This document shows positions 57,540 through 64,000 of a stretch of DNA of 64,000 bases, in pieces. The notes beneath the pieces are model-generated. The model searched no databases. It was not told the DNA's origin and was given only the letters and a program-made list of their open reading frames with translations. Source of the stretch: Heterotrichella gracilis (taxonomy: Eukaryota > Sar > Xanthophyceae > Tribonematales > Xanthonemataceae); the NCBI GenBank assembly GCA_032358255.1, contig JAULBX010014425.1:35893-99892 (forward strand). The letters run 5' to 3'. Both the position numbers and the translations under genes were made by a program. Numbering within the stretch: the first letter of the stretch is position 1; each line of letters opens with the position of its first letter.

Positions 57540-58249
57540 TTAATAATTCTGTTGATTAATGATTCCAGTTTTTTGATCGGTGAAGCAGCAAGCGCATCTT
57601 CATTAAATTTTCTGTTCACAGCTGCTTTTAACGTCACATTAATATTATAGCCAGCCGCCATATTGTTACCGCCATGTGTGAAGCGAGAATTAAAAAACCT
57701 TTTTTCCCATCTTGCAATCTCTTCCTGCAGGATCCTTTTCTTTTTTGTTTCACCGGCATTACCAAGACACACATCACCAGTATTAGAAGTATTATGAAAT
57801 GGTCCTTTAAATAGTTTGGTTTTTAAATTTGGCTTAGAAGATCCTTTTACCGCAAATACATATAAGCTTTTACCATTTACAGAAAATATTAATCCCGGTA
57901 AGTTGTAGGTTGTATTTTCAAGCTTAAGATCCTTTGCAAAATATAACATCCGCTTTGATGGTGGTAGCCACCATACAAGGTGTATATCAGTAAATGTCTG
58001 TTTGAAGTATAAAACGTTTTCAGGAAACAATCCTTTTATTTCAAGTGGTGTGAATGTTTGATCACCCAATGCCATTGAAAGTTCTGCCAACTGCTCCTTG
58101 TGAAAAGGTTTCCCTTCAGACCAGGTATATCCTTTTTCAGATTTAATAACATTGTGCGTTTCGAGATATTGCTCGCCCTCTCTTTTGTAAATCACCACTA
58201 CTTGGTGAGGTTCAAAGTTCGAGATGGATTCTTCTTTTATTGTATTCAT
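57536..58249 (-). CDS. PRTRC system protein B (E2-like, Prok-E2 family D)
   Basis: Protein of 237 residues matching PRTRC B, which falls in the bacterial E2/UBC-like fold set. Visible: NLPGLIFSVNGKSLYVFAV at about 116-134, a KLFKGPFHNTSNTGDVCLG segment with the candidate active cysteine C161, then WEKRFFNSRFTHGG. PGL, FHN..GDVCLG and F-x-SxFTH are the usual landmarks. If active it would carry a thioester-linked protein C. Its start lies 38 bases inside the end of the F-like gene, so translation is probably coupled. The ThiF gene follows with a 4-base overlap. Confidence 0.88.
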   Translation of the reverse strand: MNTIKEESISNFEPHQVVVIYKREGEQYLETHNVIKSEKGYTWSEGKPFHKEQLAELSMALGDQTFTPLEIKGLFPENVLYFKQTFTDIHLVWWLPPSKRMLYFAKDLKLENTTYNLPGLIFSVNGKSLYVFAVKGSSKPNLKTKLFKGPFHNTSNTGDVCLGNAGETKKKRILQEEIARWEKRFFNSRFTHGGNNMAAGYNINVTLKAAVNRKFNEDALAASPIKKLESLINRIIK

Positions 58250-59411
58250 TTTTTAATTTTTCATCATAGTGTTTGAAATAAATACTCCGACCTATTTTAA
58301 AGAACTTCTGTAGTTTCTTTAACCCTTCCGGAGACGAAGGTTCTTTTGAGTTCTTTTCTTTATAATATCCATGCATTACAGGTTCTAGTGAACCAGTTTC
58401 TTGTTCAATACTGTTGATCCAACTTTCTGTATGATCAAACACGGCATCGTGGAAAGACCATTCAAAAGTCATTGTTTGATCTACACCCACAGGTTCACCA
58501 TCAGAGCATTCAGGATCTATGTATGGAAAACTAAAGTCGTAAATGCAGAATTTATGTTCCAATACTTCACAACCAGCCATTAGCCATCTTTTTATTTCAC
58601 GTTGTTTTGAATTATTTGGACGATAATTTTTAGCTAATTCTTTAACGCTCTCTTGTGAATTGTTAACTAATAACCTTTTACATTCTTGTGCAAACTCATA
58701 GGCTACACCTTTCTTTTCGTATTTTGCCACATCCATATATAAAATAGCATCATCATCGTCATCATTTCCATTTGTATAAGCTTCAATATCGTTGATGACC
58801 ATGTCATTATAATTATTGTATATGAATGAGATACTGAACTCTTTAGCAATACTATAAATCATCATTTGAATAAGATTCCTGAGCTCCGGATTTTTACTTT
58901 TTAAAGTATCTATCCATTCCAAAGGGCAGTAAAAGATATCATCACTTAACTCAGGTAAAGGTTTGTAATAGTTAATCGCCAAGCTTTCGTAGTTGCTATA
59001 TTTGCTTGAACCTGTTATTACGTAATTAAATCCTTTTGGGATAATTTTCTTTACTTCAGCGAAAAGGTATTCTGCAAGTTCTTCAAGAGAAGGAAATCCG
59101 TTCCATTGCTTATCATCTTTAAACTCAGGAACAGTCTTTAGCACCTTGTATAATTGTGGTAACATTATTTTGAGATCTTCACTACTTACAGATATTCGCT
59201 CAGAATTAATTTTAAAAGCGCTTATCGGTTTAATCGGCCAGTTTAAAAAATTGGTTCTATAAACTGGCTCGGTGGCAACGCTAACTCCTCCCCTTCTATT
59301 TCTTCCTGAAATCCTGTGTGCAGGTAATTCTTTTTTGAATTTCTTGCTTTGCGGAATATTTGCGCGAAGGTTCTTTGCTGATCTGTGTTTATTTCTGGAT
59401 TTGTTTTGCAT
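58212..59411 (-). CDS. PRTRC protein F-like
   Basis: Protein of 399 residues between C and B, the place of protein F in known PRTRC cassettes. The N-terminus is strongly basic (to about residue 45, many Lys/Arg) and could bind nucleic acid; the middle holds helix-rich and acidic stretches (GNDDDDDAI near 216) and the C-terminus ends RRIHLEL. I see no catalytic motif. The name is mainly by position and order; sequence similarity was not tested. Confidence 0.65.
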   Translation of the reverse strand: MQNKSRNKHRSAKNLRANIPQSKKFKKELPAHRISGRNRRGGVSVATEPVYRTNFLNWPIKPISAFKINSERISVSSEDLKIMLPQLYKVLKTVPEFKDDKQWNGFPSLEELAEYLFAEVKKIIPKGFNYVITGSSKYSNYESLAINYYKPLPELSDDIFYCPLEWIDTLKSKNPELRNLIQMMIYSIAKEFSISFIYNNYNDMVINDIEAYTNGNDDDDDAILYMDVAKYEKKGVAYEFAQECKRLLVNNSQESVKELAKNYRPNNSKQREIKRWLMAGCEVLEHKFCIYDFSFPYIDPECSDGEPVGVDQTMTFEWSFHDAVFDHTESWINSIEQETGSLEPVMHGYYKEKNSKEPSSPEGLKKLQKFFKIGRSIYFKHYDEKLKNEYNKRRIHLEL

Positions 59412-59445
59412 TTGCTGATGTTTCTAATAACATGTTGCGTTTTCA

Positions 59446-59676
59446 TTACCCTTTATCACCTATTACAGTTGTGAATTTATATACCGCCACTCCGTCTTCC
59501 ATAGTTGGACCATCAATAGAAGCTGTTACTAGCTCAGGATGCTTACGACTATGATGATTAATAACTTCTTGAATTGACATATTAGGATGCGGGTCCGTCA
59601 ATTCAACTTGATCCTTTTTACCTTTTCCTTTTTCAAGGACAAATTTTCGTTTTGCGTTTTTTACTTCGTATGCCAT
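59446..59676 (-). CDS. PRTRC system protein C (ubiquitin-like protein)
   Basis: Small protein of 76 residues. An upstream ATG at 59736 adds 20 residues with no family similarity and would overlap gene E; the start MAYEVKNAKR at 59676 matches PRTRC C. The body includes LTDPHPNMSIQEVINHHSRKHPEL and GPTMEDGVAVYKF, then the end TTVIGDKG. From the literature, this family is the prokaryotic ubiquitin-like (Prok_Ub) member of the cassette. The C-terminal glycine (G76) would be the attachment point, as in ubiquitin-like proteins activated directly without processing. This is inference. Confidence 0.88.
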   Translation of the reverse strand: MAYEVKNAKRKFVLEKGKGKKDQVELTDPHPNMSIQEVINHHSRKHPELVTASIDGPTMEDGVAVYKFTTVIGDKG

Positions 59677-59686
59677 GGTTTCAATT

Positions 59687-60292
59687 TTAAGTGGTTTGTG
59701 TTTCTTCTTTTGGTTTTGGTAAGTTGCTAACTGCATTTGCCCATTTGCGTTCCATAGCTAAAGCGTTGTTTGCTTTGTCCGGGAATATCTCATAAGCTTT
59801 TACATAAGCTTCAACTGCCTCATGATATTTTCTTTCTTGGTGTAATCTTTTACCGTCAGCCATGTGAGCATCGAATTGTTCTTTTTTAGACGGTCCTTCT
59901 TCTTTAACAGCCTCAGTCTTTTCAACAACTTCTTTCTTTGGCTTTTCAACTTTTTTAGGAGCTGGCTTTTTCTTAGTGTCCTTTTTTGATTTTTGCTTTG
60001 CATCTTTCTTTTCAGCATCATCCTTTTCTTCTTGCTCTTCTTCTTCAAGCTCTTCCTTTACTTTGTCAGCATTTGAACTGAATGCCGCTTTAACTTCTAA
60101 AGGCTTTTTAATTTCATTGATGAAGTTCTCATCCATCTCTTCCGGAGAGCCAGACATCTCAATGTTTTTAGTTGCTTCTTTAAAGTTTGGTGTTACGGTT
60201 ACAACCAGATCTTCACCAATTTTTTTTACGTTCATGCGCAGTTCCTGTCTATCATCTAAGGCAGCTGCTAATTGTTTGAAAAAATCACTCAT
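59687..60292 (-). CDS. PRTRC system protein E
   Basis: Protein of 201 residues. The first 75 residues (FFKQLAAALDDRQELRMNVKK, IGEDLVVTVTPNF, then SGSPEEMDENFINEI) match the conserved N-terminus of PRTRC E. Residues about 80-150 are a Lys/Glu-rich low-complexity linker, and about 150-195 form a TPR-like repeat with AVEAYVKAYEIFPDKANNA. It opens the cassette in the direction of transcription, 10 bases before protein C. Role unknown. Confidence 0.82.
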   Translation of the reverse strand: MSDFFKQLAAALDDRQELRMNVKKIGEDLVVTVTPNFKEATKNIEMSGSPEEMDENFINEIKKPLEVKAAFSSNADKVKEELEEEEQEEKDDAEKKDAKQKSKKDTKKKPAPKKVEKPKKEVVEKTEAVKEEGPSKKEQFDAHMADGKRLHQERKYHEAVEAYVKAYEIFPDKANNALAMERKWANAVSNLPKPKEETQTT

Positions 60293-60316
60293 TTTTATTT
60301 GTTTTTGGGGGTTAAT

Positions 60317-60664
60317 TTATTTTTGTGTTACTCTTAAAAAATCATCTGTGGCCGCGATCAATAATACTACTGGTACTTTACCGATTTGTCCACGCGCTTT
60401 CATTGCAGTTTCATAAGCCTGGTCTTCCAGTGACTGAATAACTTTTATTTCTTTATTATTCAGTTCATTCTTTCGTGTGTGCAAGCTGCCGTTCAAATTC
60501 AAAACGTTTTTGAAAACCTTATAATTTTTCCAATATTCGGAGCTACATATTTTACACCTGTGGCGATGCACGCCTTTATGAAATTCATCGATCGGCTTGT
60601 CTGTTTTACAGCAAGTGCAAAACTTCATTTCAAGTTTTACTTCAGTGTTTGTCTCTTCGTTCAT
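60317..60664 (-). CDS. Zinc-ribbon element protein
   Basis: Protein of 115 residues. The inner ATG at 60664 overlaps the previous stop as ATGA and is preferred to the ATG at 60682. C16, C18, C19 and the pair C37/C40 form a zinc-binding module of the C-T-C-C..HRCKIC type, often found at the front of phage HNH or DNA-binding proteins; no HNH motif follows. The remainder is helical and basic. It sits immediately before the PRTRC cassette. Confidence 0.6.
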   Translation of the reverse strand: MNEETNTEVKLEMKFCTCCKTDKPIDEFHKGVHRHRCKICSSEYWKNYKVFKNVLNLNGSLHTRKNELNNKEIKVIQSLEDQAYETAMKARGQIGKVPVVLLIAATDDFLRVTQK

Positions 60665-61071
60665 TTTATTTTTGATAACCAAGGTTTACATAATTCAATA
60701 ACTTTTTTGCACTCTTCAACATCCATCATTCCTATGTGAGTAAATTTTATTGGAATGTTCATGTTAGTGCTTAACCATATATAGGCGAGATCTCTGGACT
60801 GGTTTTTTGTAAAACCTCTTTTAATTTTGTTTTTCCATAACAAATCAAAATATGAATGCGCTTCTTTTTTCCATTGTCGAAGCTCACTATTAGCGAGACG
60901 TCCTAATGCTTTGTTTGTTCCTTTGTGAACACCTACCCAGGCCTCGCACAAACCACATAAGTAAATCATCCCATAGCTTCTTCCATAAACTATTTTGCTA
61001 TCTACATATGCAGTCTTACCAAAACAGTAAGGGCATAACTTTCCTTTTAATATTAGTTCCTTCTGTTTCAA
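60661..61071 (-). CDS. DUF3268-type zinc-finger protein
   Basis: Protein of 136 residues with C13/C16 and C39/C42 zinc ligands, SYGMIYLCG, then LGRLANSELRQWKKEAHSYFD and FTKNQSRDLAYIWLS. These match the phage-borne DUF3268 zinc-finger family. The start is TTG at 61071 overlapping the helicase stop as TTGA. Function unknown, likely in DNA metabolism. Confidence 0.75.
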   Translation of the reverse strand: MKQKELILKGKLCPYCFGKTAYVDSKIVYGRSYGMIYLCGLCEAWVGVHKGTNKALGRLANSELRQWKKEAHSYFDLLWKNKIKRGFTKNQSRDLAYIWLSTNMNIPIKFTHIGMMDVEECKKVIELCKPWLSKIK

Positions 61072-62222
61072 TTTCTAGTGAATGCTACATTCGTTAACTG
61101 CCTGTTATTATTCCAAATGGAATACAATCCTTTTGGGCACTGTGTTATTTTCATAGTCTCGATCTTTCCAAACAAATTGATGTTTCCCCCGAGGTCAACT
61201 ATCCACGCCGTTTCTTTATCCTTGTGTGGTCTCATAGCCCGACCAACGATTTGGTAATATAAAGCCAGGGACATTGTAGACCTTGCAATCAATACCGCTT
61301 CTAATTCAGGATAGTCAAATCCTGTTGTCAACACACCTACATTGATCACACATTTAATTACACCGGCTTTAAATTGTGTAAGGATCCTTTCACGTTCTTT
61401 CTTTTCAGTATCACCAGTTAAAACAATTGATCCCGGTATGCCAGCAGCTACTTCATGCGCTTCCGATATCAGTGAGCAGAAGATCAAAAGGTTTTTACGT
61501 TTGGCCAGTACACGATTTGCATAACCAATTGTGATCCTTGGCATATCAATTTTCCTGTAATAACTTTTGATCGAAGCGTCCGTGAAATCAGTTCCAGAAG
61601 AGTTCATCTGGAGCATGGTCCTATCAACCACATTAAAACTGAAGTATTCTAATTTTGCCAGATGCCCGGCATTGAATAGCACATCATTTTGAATGTAGTA
61701 AAGGACCTTATTAAAAACTCTTGGCCTTGTTCTGTTTAAGAATTTAAGCATCGCGCCATCAAAGCTTGCGCTTAGTCGATAAGGTGTAGCTGTTAAACCT
61801 AATACCTTTGCTTCTGGCACGCTTTTAATGAAGTCTTCATACATTCCACCTTCCGAATTAACCAAGTGGCACTCATCAATTATAATGTGTTTTACATCTC
61901 TAAATAAATGATGCTTCTTTGCTACGCTTCCAATAGTGGCGAATGTAATTTTGTCAATGAACTTTGAGCCTGCAGATGCTGAGTATACCCCCGCCCTAAA
62001 ACCATAAGACATAAACTTTTTTAAATTCTGCTCAAGGATCTCTTTGGAAGGTTGGAACACAATTGTCTTTCCTTCAAGGGACATAGCAATGTTTGCAATG
62101 ACAACACTTTTTCCTGATCCGGTTGGCAGGATTTCAAATGCATTCACCTTCTCATTATTTTTGAAGAAATTGATTGCAGCGTTTATAGCTTCTGTTTGAT
62201 ATGGGCGGGGAGTAAAGCTCAT
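61068..62222 (-). CDS. Superfamily 2 DEAD/DEAH-box helicase
   Basis: Helicase of 384 residues. Walker A PTGSGKS at 33-39, DECH at 116-119, TATPYR motif III, and VGRAMRP motif VI are present. The enzyme has only the two core domains and no nuclease part. Such helicases in phages act in replication or recombination. It lies 1 base after the 203-residue protein and precedes the zinc protein. Confidence 0.88.
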   Translation of the reverse strand: MSFTPRPYQTEAINAAINFFKNNEKVNAFEILPTGSGKSVVIANIAMSLEGKTIVFQPSKEILEQNLKKFMSYGFRAGVYSASAGSKFIDKITFATIGSVAKKHHLFRDVKHIIIDECHLVNSEGGMYEDFIKSVPEAKVLGLTATPYRLSASFDGAMLKFLNRTRPRVFNKVLYYIQNDVLFNAGHLAKLEYFSFNVVDRTMLQMNSSGTDFTDASIKSYYRKIDMPRITIGYANRVLAKRKNLLIFCSLISEAHEVAAGIPGSIVLTGDTEKKERERILTQFKAGVIKCVINVGVLTTGFDYPELEAVLIARSTMSLALYYQIVGRAMRPHKDKETAWIVDLGGNINLFGKIETMKITQCPKGLYSIWNNNRQLTNVAFTRN

Positions 62223-62223
62223 C

Positions 62224-62835
62224 TTAATCTACTTTAGCGGTCTCAAATTCTTCTTCGCTCTTTTCAATTTCACTTGAAATTGTCAGCTGTGCAGGATCTT
62301 TCTTTTCTTCTTGCTCAACAGCTGTGTATTTACCGCCGTGATACAGTTCAACTTCTAAGCGAACTTTATCAGAAGCTTCCTTCAATTCTGCGAACCATGG
62401 GTAAGATGACAATTTATCCATTGGGATCTTTGGAGTTACTAATTCCATGCGGCCACCAGTTGAGGTTAAATACTTGTTACCTTTTAAAATGATGCACTCA
62501 TCATCTTTGCTTCCTTTAATGATAAAGCCGGTTACTGAATAAAGCCCTACAAGCTCATTGTTGTGCATGGCATTGATGTCAACGATCTCAACACCACTGT
62601 GCTTAAATACATCATCAATTACTGCCAGGTGAGCATTTAAAGTTCTAAAGGCGATGTGCATATCCGGATCAATAATTCCAGTGCCTTTTACTTTGTGATT
62701 AAAGCCAGCGCCTGTTCCTGTCTTAACATCGTAGGAATAATTACAGAAATCATCTTTTATCGTACCTTCTACGATTTCAAGTGGCTTTTGAATTTCCTCT
62801 TGGTCATTTTTCTTTTTGCTTGGTTTTTTTGCCAT
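62224..62835 (-). CDS. Unknown conserved element protein, possible DNA-recombination factor
   Basis: Protein of 203 residues with a Lys-rich N-terminus, a beta-rich core (CNYSYDVKTGTGAGFN, then DDECIILKGNKYLTS) and an acidic C-terminus. It resembles no named family to me. Its place between a nuclease and a helicase suggests a role in DNA metabolism, such as single-strand annealing or binding, but that is inference only. Confidence 0.55.
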   Translation of the reverse strand: MAKKPSKKKNDQEEIQKPLEIVEGTIKDDFCNYSYDVKTGTGAGFNHKVKGTGIIDPDMHIAFRTLNAHLAVIDDVFKHSGVEIVDINAMHNNELVGLYSVTGFIIKGSKDDECIILKGNKYLTSTGGRMELVTPKIPMDKLSSYPWFAELKEASDKVRLEVELYHGGKYTAVEQEEKKDPAQLTISSEIEKSEEEFETAKVD

Positions 62836-62844
62836 TTGTTTATT

Positions 62845-63141
62845 TTATTTATTGGTTAATACTTCCTTGATAAGATCAATTGTTTTAGTTTGCATTAATT
62901 CTTTTGGCGTGGTTCTGAAAATTCTCCAGCCTAACATTGCTGCAGCATTATATTTTTCAATGTCACCTAAAAAACCGCTTCCCCTTGTATGCCGACCTCC
63001 TGTCCATACACCACCTTCTACTTCAAGCGCAATCTTTTTATCTGGCCAGGCATAATCAAATCGCCATTTTCGTGTTGGATGGAATTTATGTTCCTTTACT
63101 GGCACTTGTATTTTTAATGATTCGAGAACTTTTTCAAACAT
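62845..63141 (-). CDS. Vsr/DUF559-like endonuclease
   Basis: Protein of 98 residues with a PD-(D/E)XK-like core: KWRFDYAWPDKKIALEVEGG, where D29 and E40-V-E42 are the likely metal site, then WTGGRHTRG. This pattern recurs in phage-encoded small nucleases. The start overlaps the upstream gene by 8 bases. Substrate (resolving junctions, restriction or packaging) is unknown. Confidence 0.78.
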   Translation of the reverse strand: MFEKVLESLKIQVPVKEHKFHPTRKWRFDYAWPDKKIALEVEGGVWTGGRHTRGSGFLGDIEKYNAAAMLGWRIFRTTPKELMQTKTIDLIKEVLTNK

Positions 63142-63466
63142 TTTTTACCTCTTTGCTTTCTTCATTGTATTTTAAATTGAATTGCCATTTATGATTTGGA
63201 GCGCCATGTCTTTCATTGACTTTTTCCTCCAGTTTTATTAGTTTTTTTTCAGATGTTAGATCTGTTATAGTTCTTCTGATGCTTCCAATTAAATAACCAT
63301 ATCCTTGTAGGCTCACCCATTTCTGAACTTCCAATGGAGTGTAAGCAGCGTATTTATTCAATTCAAAGAATTGAAATATTACAACCTTTTGTTTTTCAGC
63401 TTTCTCTGTAAAATCCAAAAGCATTTGCCCTTGCGCGTGTATGGTATTATAGAAGCCTTTACTCAT
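63134..63466 (-). CDS. Winged-helix-like element protein
   Basis: Protein of 110 residues, helical, with YTPLEVQKWVSLQGYGYLIG and SIRRTITDLTSEKKLIK, which look like a winged helix-turn-helix (recognition helix then wing). It is probably a DNA-binding phage protein; regulator versus replication role cannot be told. Confidence 0.55.
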   Translation of the reverse strand: MSKGFYNTIHAQGQMLLDFTEKAEKQKVVIFQFFELNKYAAYTPLEVQKWVSLQGYGYLIGSIRRTITDLTSEKKLIKLEEKVNERHGAPNHKWQFNLKYNEESKEVKNV

Positions 63467-63521
63467 TTAGAACCTCCCATAAACTTTATTTGTTTCAACC
63501 TTTGTTATTGTTGGTGTAGCT

Positions 63522-64000
63522 CTATTTTTCATCTTCAACAATTTTAAGTTTGCCATTTTTTAAAGTGTAAAAAGTATCTTCTTTCACAGTCTTGCCATCA
63601 ACCAAAAATGTTTTAACTGATTTGCGATGCCAGTTATAATTTTTGTCTTGCTTCCATTCCGAAAGAACTATCCAGCAACCCTTCTTGCCTCTCGCCTTTC
63701 CTTCAATCCCTAATGAACTTGCTACTGATTGCTCTCCTTCTACTGTGGCAGCGGAGTAATCTCCCGTGTTAGTGGCAGCGGACTTAGATCCCGTGTTAGT
63801 GGCAGCGGACTTAGATCCCGTGTTAGTGGCAGCGGAGTAATCTCCCGTGTTAGTGGCAGCGGAGTAATCTCCCGTGTTAGTGGCAGCGGAGTAATCTCCC
63901 GTGTTAGTGGCAGCGGAGTAATCTCCCGTGTTAGTGGCAGCGGAGTAATCTCCCGTGTTAGTGGCAGCGGAGTAATCTCCCGTGTTAGTGGCAGCGGAGT
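63522..64000 (-). CDS. Repeat-containing element protein, N-terminal part outside window
   Basis: C-terminal 158 residues of a larger minus-strand protein. The visible N-side is about nine repeats of TNTGDYSAA (two copies read TNTGSKSAA), followed by VEGEQSVASSLGIEGKARGKKGCWIVL and an ending KNGKLKIVEDEK. I recall similar repeat-plus-GCWIVL proteins in phages and mobile elements, possibly forming beta-helix or coiled surfaces; function unknown. The stop is TAG at 63522-63524. Frame is open to the window edge. Confidence 0.7.
   Translation of the reverse strand, partial: SAATNTGDYSAATNTGDYSAATNTGDYSAATNTGDYSAATNTGDYSAATNTGDYSAATNTGSKSAATNTGSKSAATNTGDYSAATVEGEQSVASSLGIEGKARGKKGCWIVLSEWKQDKNYNWHRKSVKTFLVDGKTVKEDTFYTLKNGKLKIVEDEK
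63747..64000 (-). repeat. 27-bp tandem repeat, about 9.4 copies, running off the window
   Basis: Units begin at 63747 and recur every 27 bases. Units 2 and 3 (63774 and 63801) differ from the others by a few bases (SK instead of DY); the remaining visible copies appear identical. It codes for a 9-residue repeat in the partial gene. Confidence 0.92.

Larger units (their letters stand above)
48256..64000. mobile_element. Integrated element (prophage or ICE-like), left arm; right end outside window
   Basis: From the 3' end of tRNA-Leu to the window end all genes are on the minus strand, mostly short and joined by overlaps. Contents are a DnaB helicase, DnaD-like initiator, SF2 helicase, Vsr-like nuclease, YopX and DUF3268 proteins, a PRTRC cassette and a glycan-modification block. 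This contrasts with the mixed-strand housekeeping genes before it. tRNA 3' ends are common integration sites. No integrase, capsid, terminase, relaxase or VirB/Tra gene is in the visible part, so phage versus ICE is not decided. The exact boundary and the partner att site are not seen. Confidence 0.72.

Noticed and set aside
59446-59736. 96-residue start for PRTRC protein C
   Set aside because: The extra 20 residues overlap gene E and do not match the family start at 59676.
59976-60416. 146-residue antisense ORF rich in Ser and Phe
   Set aside because: It is the reverse frame of the Lys/Glu-rich linker in PRTRC E.
63747-64000. CRISPR array
   Set aside because: Repeats are directly adjacent with no spacers, keep a reading frame and vary only at codon level.

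Overview
The window comes from an A+T-rich member of the Bacteroidota. Several features point there: type IX secretion (T9SS) parts and cargo (a PorE-like OmpA/beta-propeller protein, a PorP/SprF protein, C-terminal sorting or gliding domains on large secreted enzymes), a DxQxH-type dihydroorotase, a TPR/beta-propeller paralogue, almost no Shine-Dalgarno sequences, and promoter boxes of the TTG / TAnnTTTG type. The genus cannot be fixed from the sequence.

Bases 1-48,000 are ordinary core chromosome with mixed strands. From left to right: partial hemW; a PorE-like protein; an AddA/RecB-like helicase-nuclease; an M13 metallopeptidase, a PBP4-type carboxypeptidase, dihydroorotase and an inositol-monophosphatase-like enzyme in one rightward run; a second TPR/beta-propeller protein; a leftward tpiA-prmA pair with an oligopeptide-type permease; a patatin-barrel phospholipase; a PMT/ArnT-like glycosyltransferase; a secreted amidase; meaB-amn; an HsdR-N-like protein; a T9SS esterase; dnaN; a DUF4340 protein; PorP; a large CotH-kinase/lamin-tail protein; a PurF-like enzyme; smpB; uvrB; a VanX-like dipeptidase; yajQ; a heptose-kinase-like GHMP kinase; purC; a PLP acyltransferase; mutS. 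The block ends with tRNA-Gly(GCC), a terminator, and tRNA-Leu(TAA).

From just after tRNA-Leu to the window end (about 48.26-64.0 kb) every gene is on the minus strand, most are joined by 1-4 base overlaps, and the content is mobile-element-like. There is a DnaB helicase, a DnaD-like initiator, an SF2 helicase, a Vsr/DUF559-like nuclease, DUF3268 and YopX proteins, many small unknowns, and a five-gene glycan-modification block next to the tRNA. I read this as one arm of a prophage or integrative element sitting next to tRNA-Leu. The integrase, structural or conjugation genes and the second boundary are not in the window.

The most interesting part lies inside that element at 56.7-60.3 kb: a PRTRC cassette, in transcription order E, C, F-like, B, ThiF. 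Protein C belongs to a prokaryotic ubiquitin-like family, protein B is an E2-like protein with a candidate cysteine, and the ThiF protein has a complete E1 nucleotide-binding signature and a candidate catalytic cysteine. Together they form a compact ubiquitin-like conjugation module wired into a replication operon. No JAB protease (PRTRC A) or PRTRC ParB is visible nearby. The window ends inside a gene built of nearly identical 27-base repeats.
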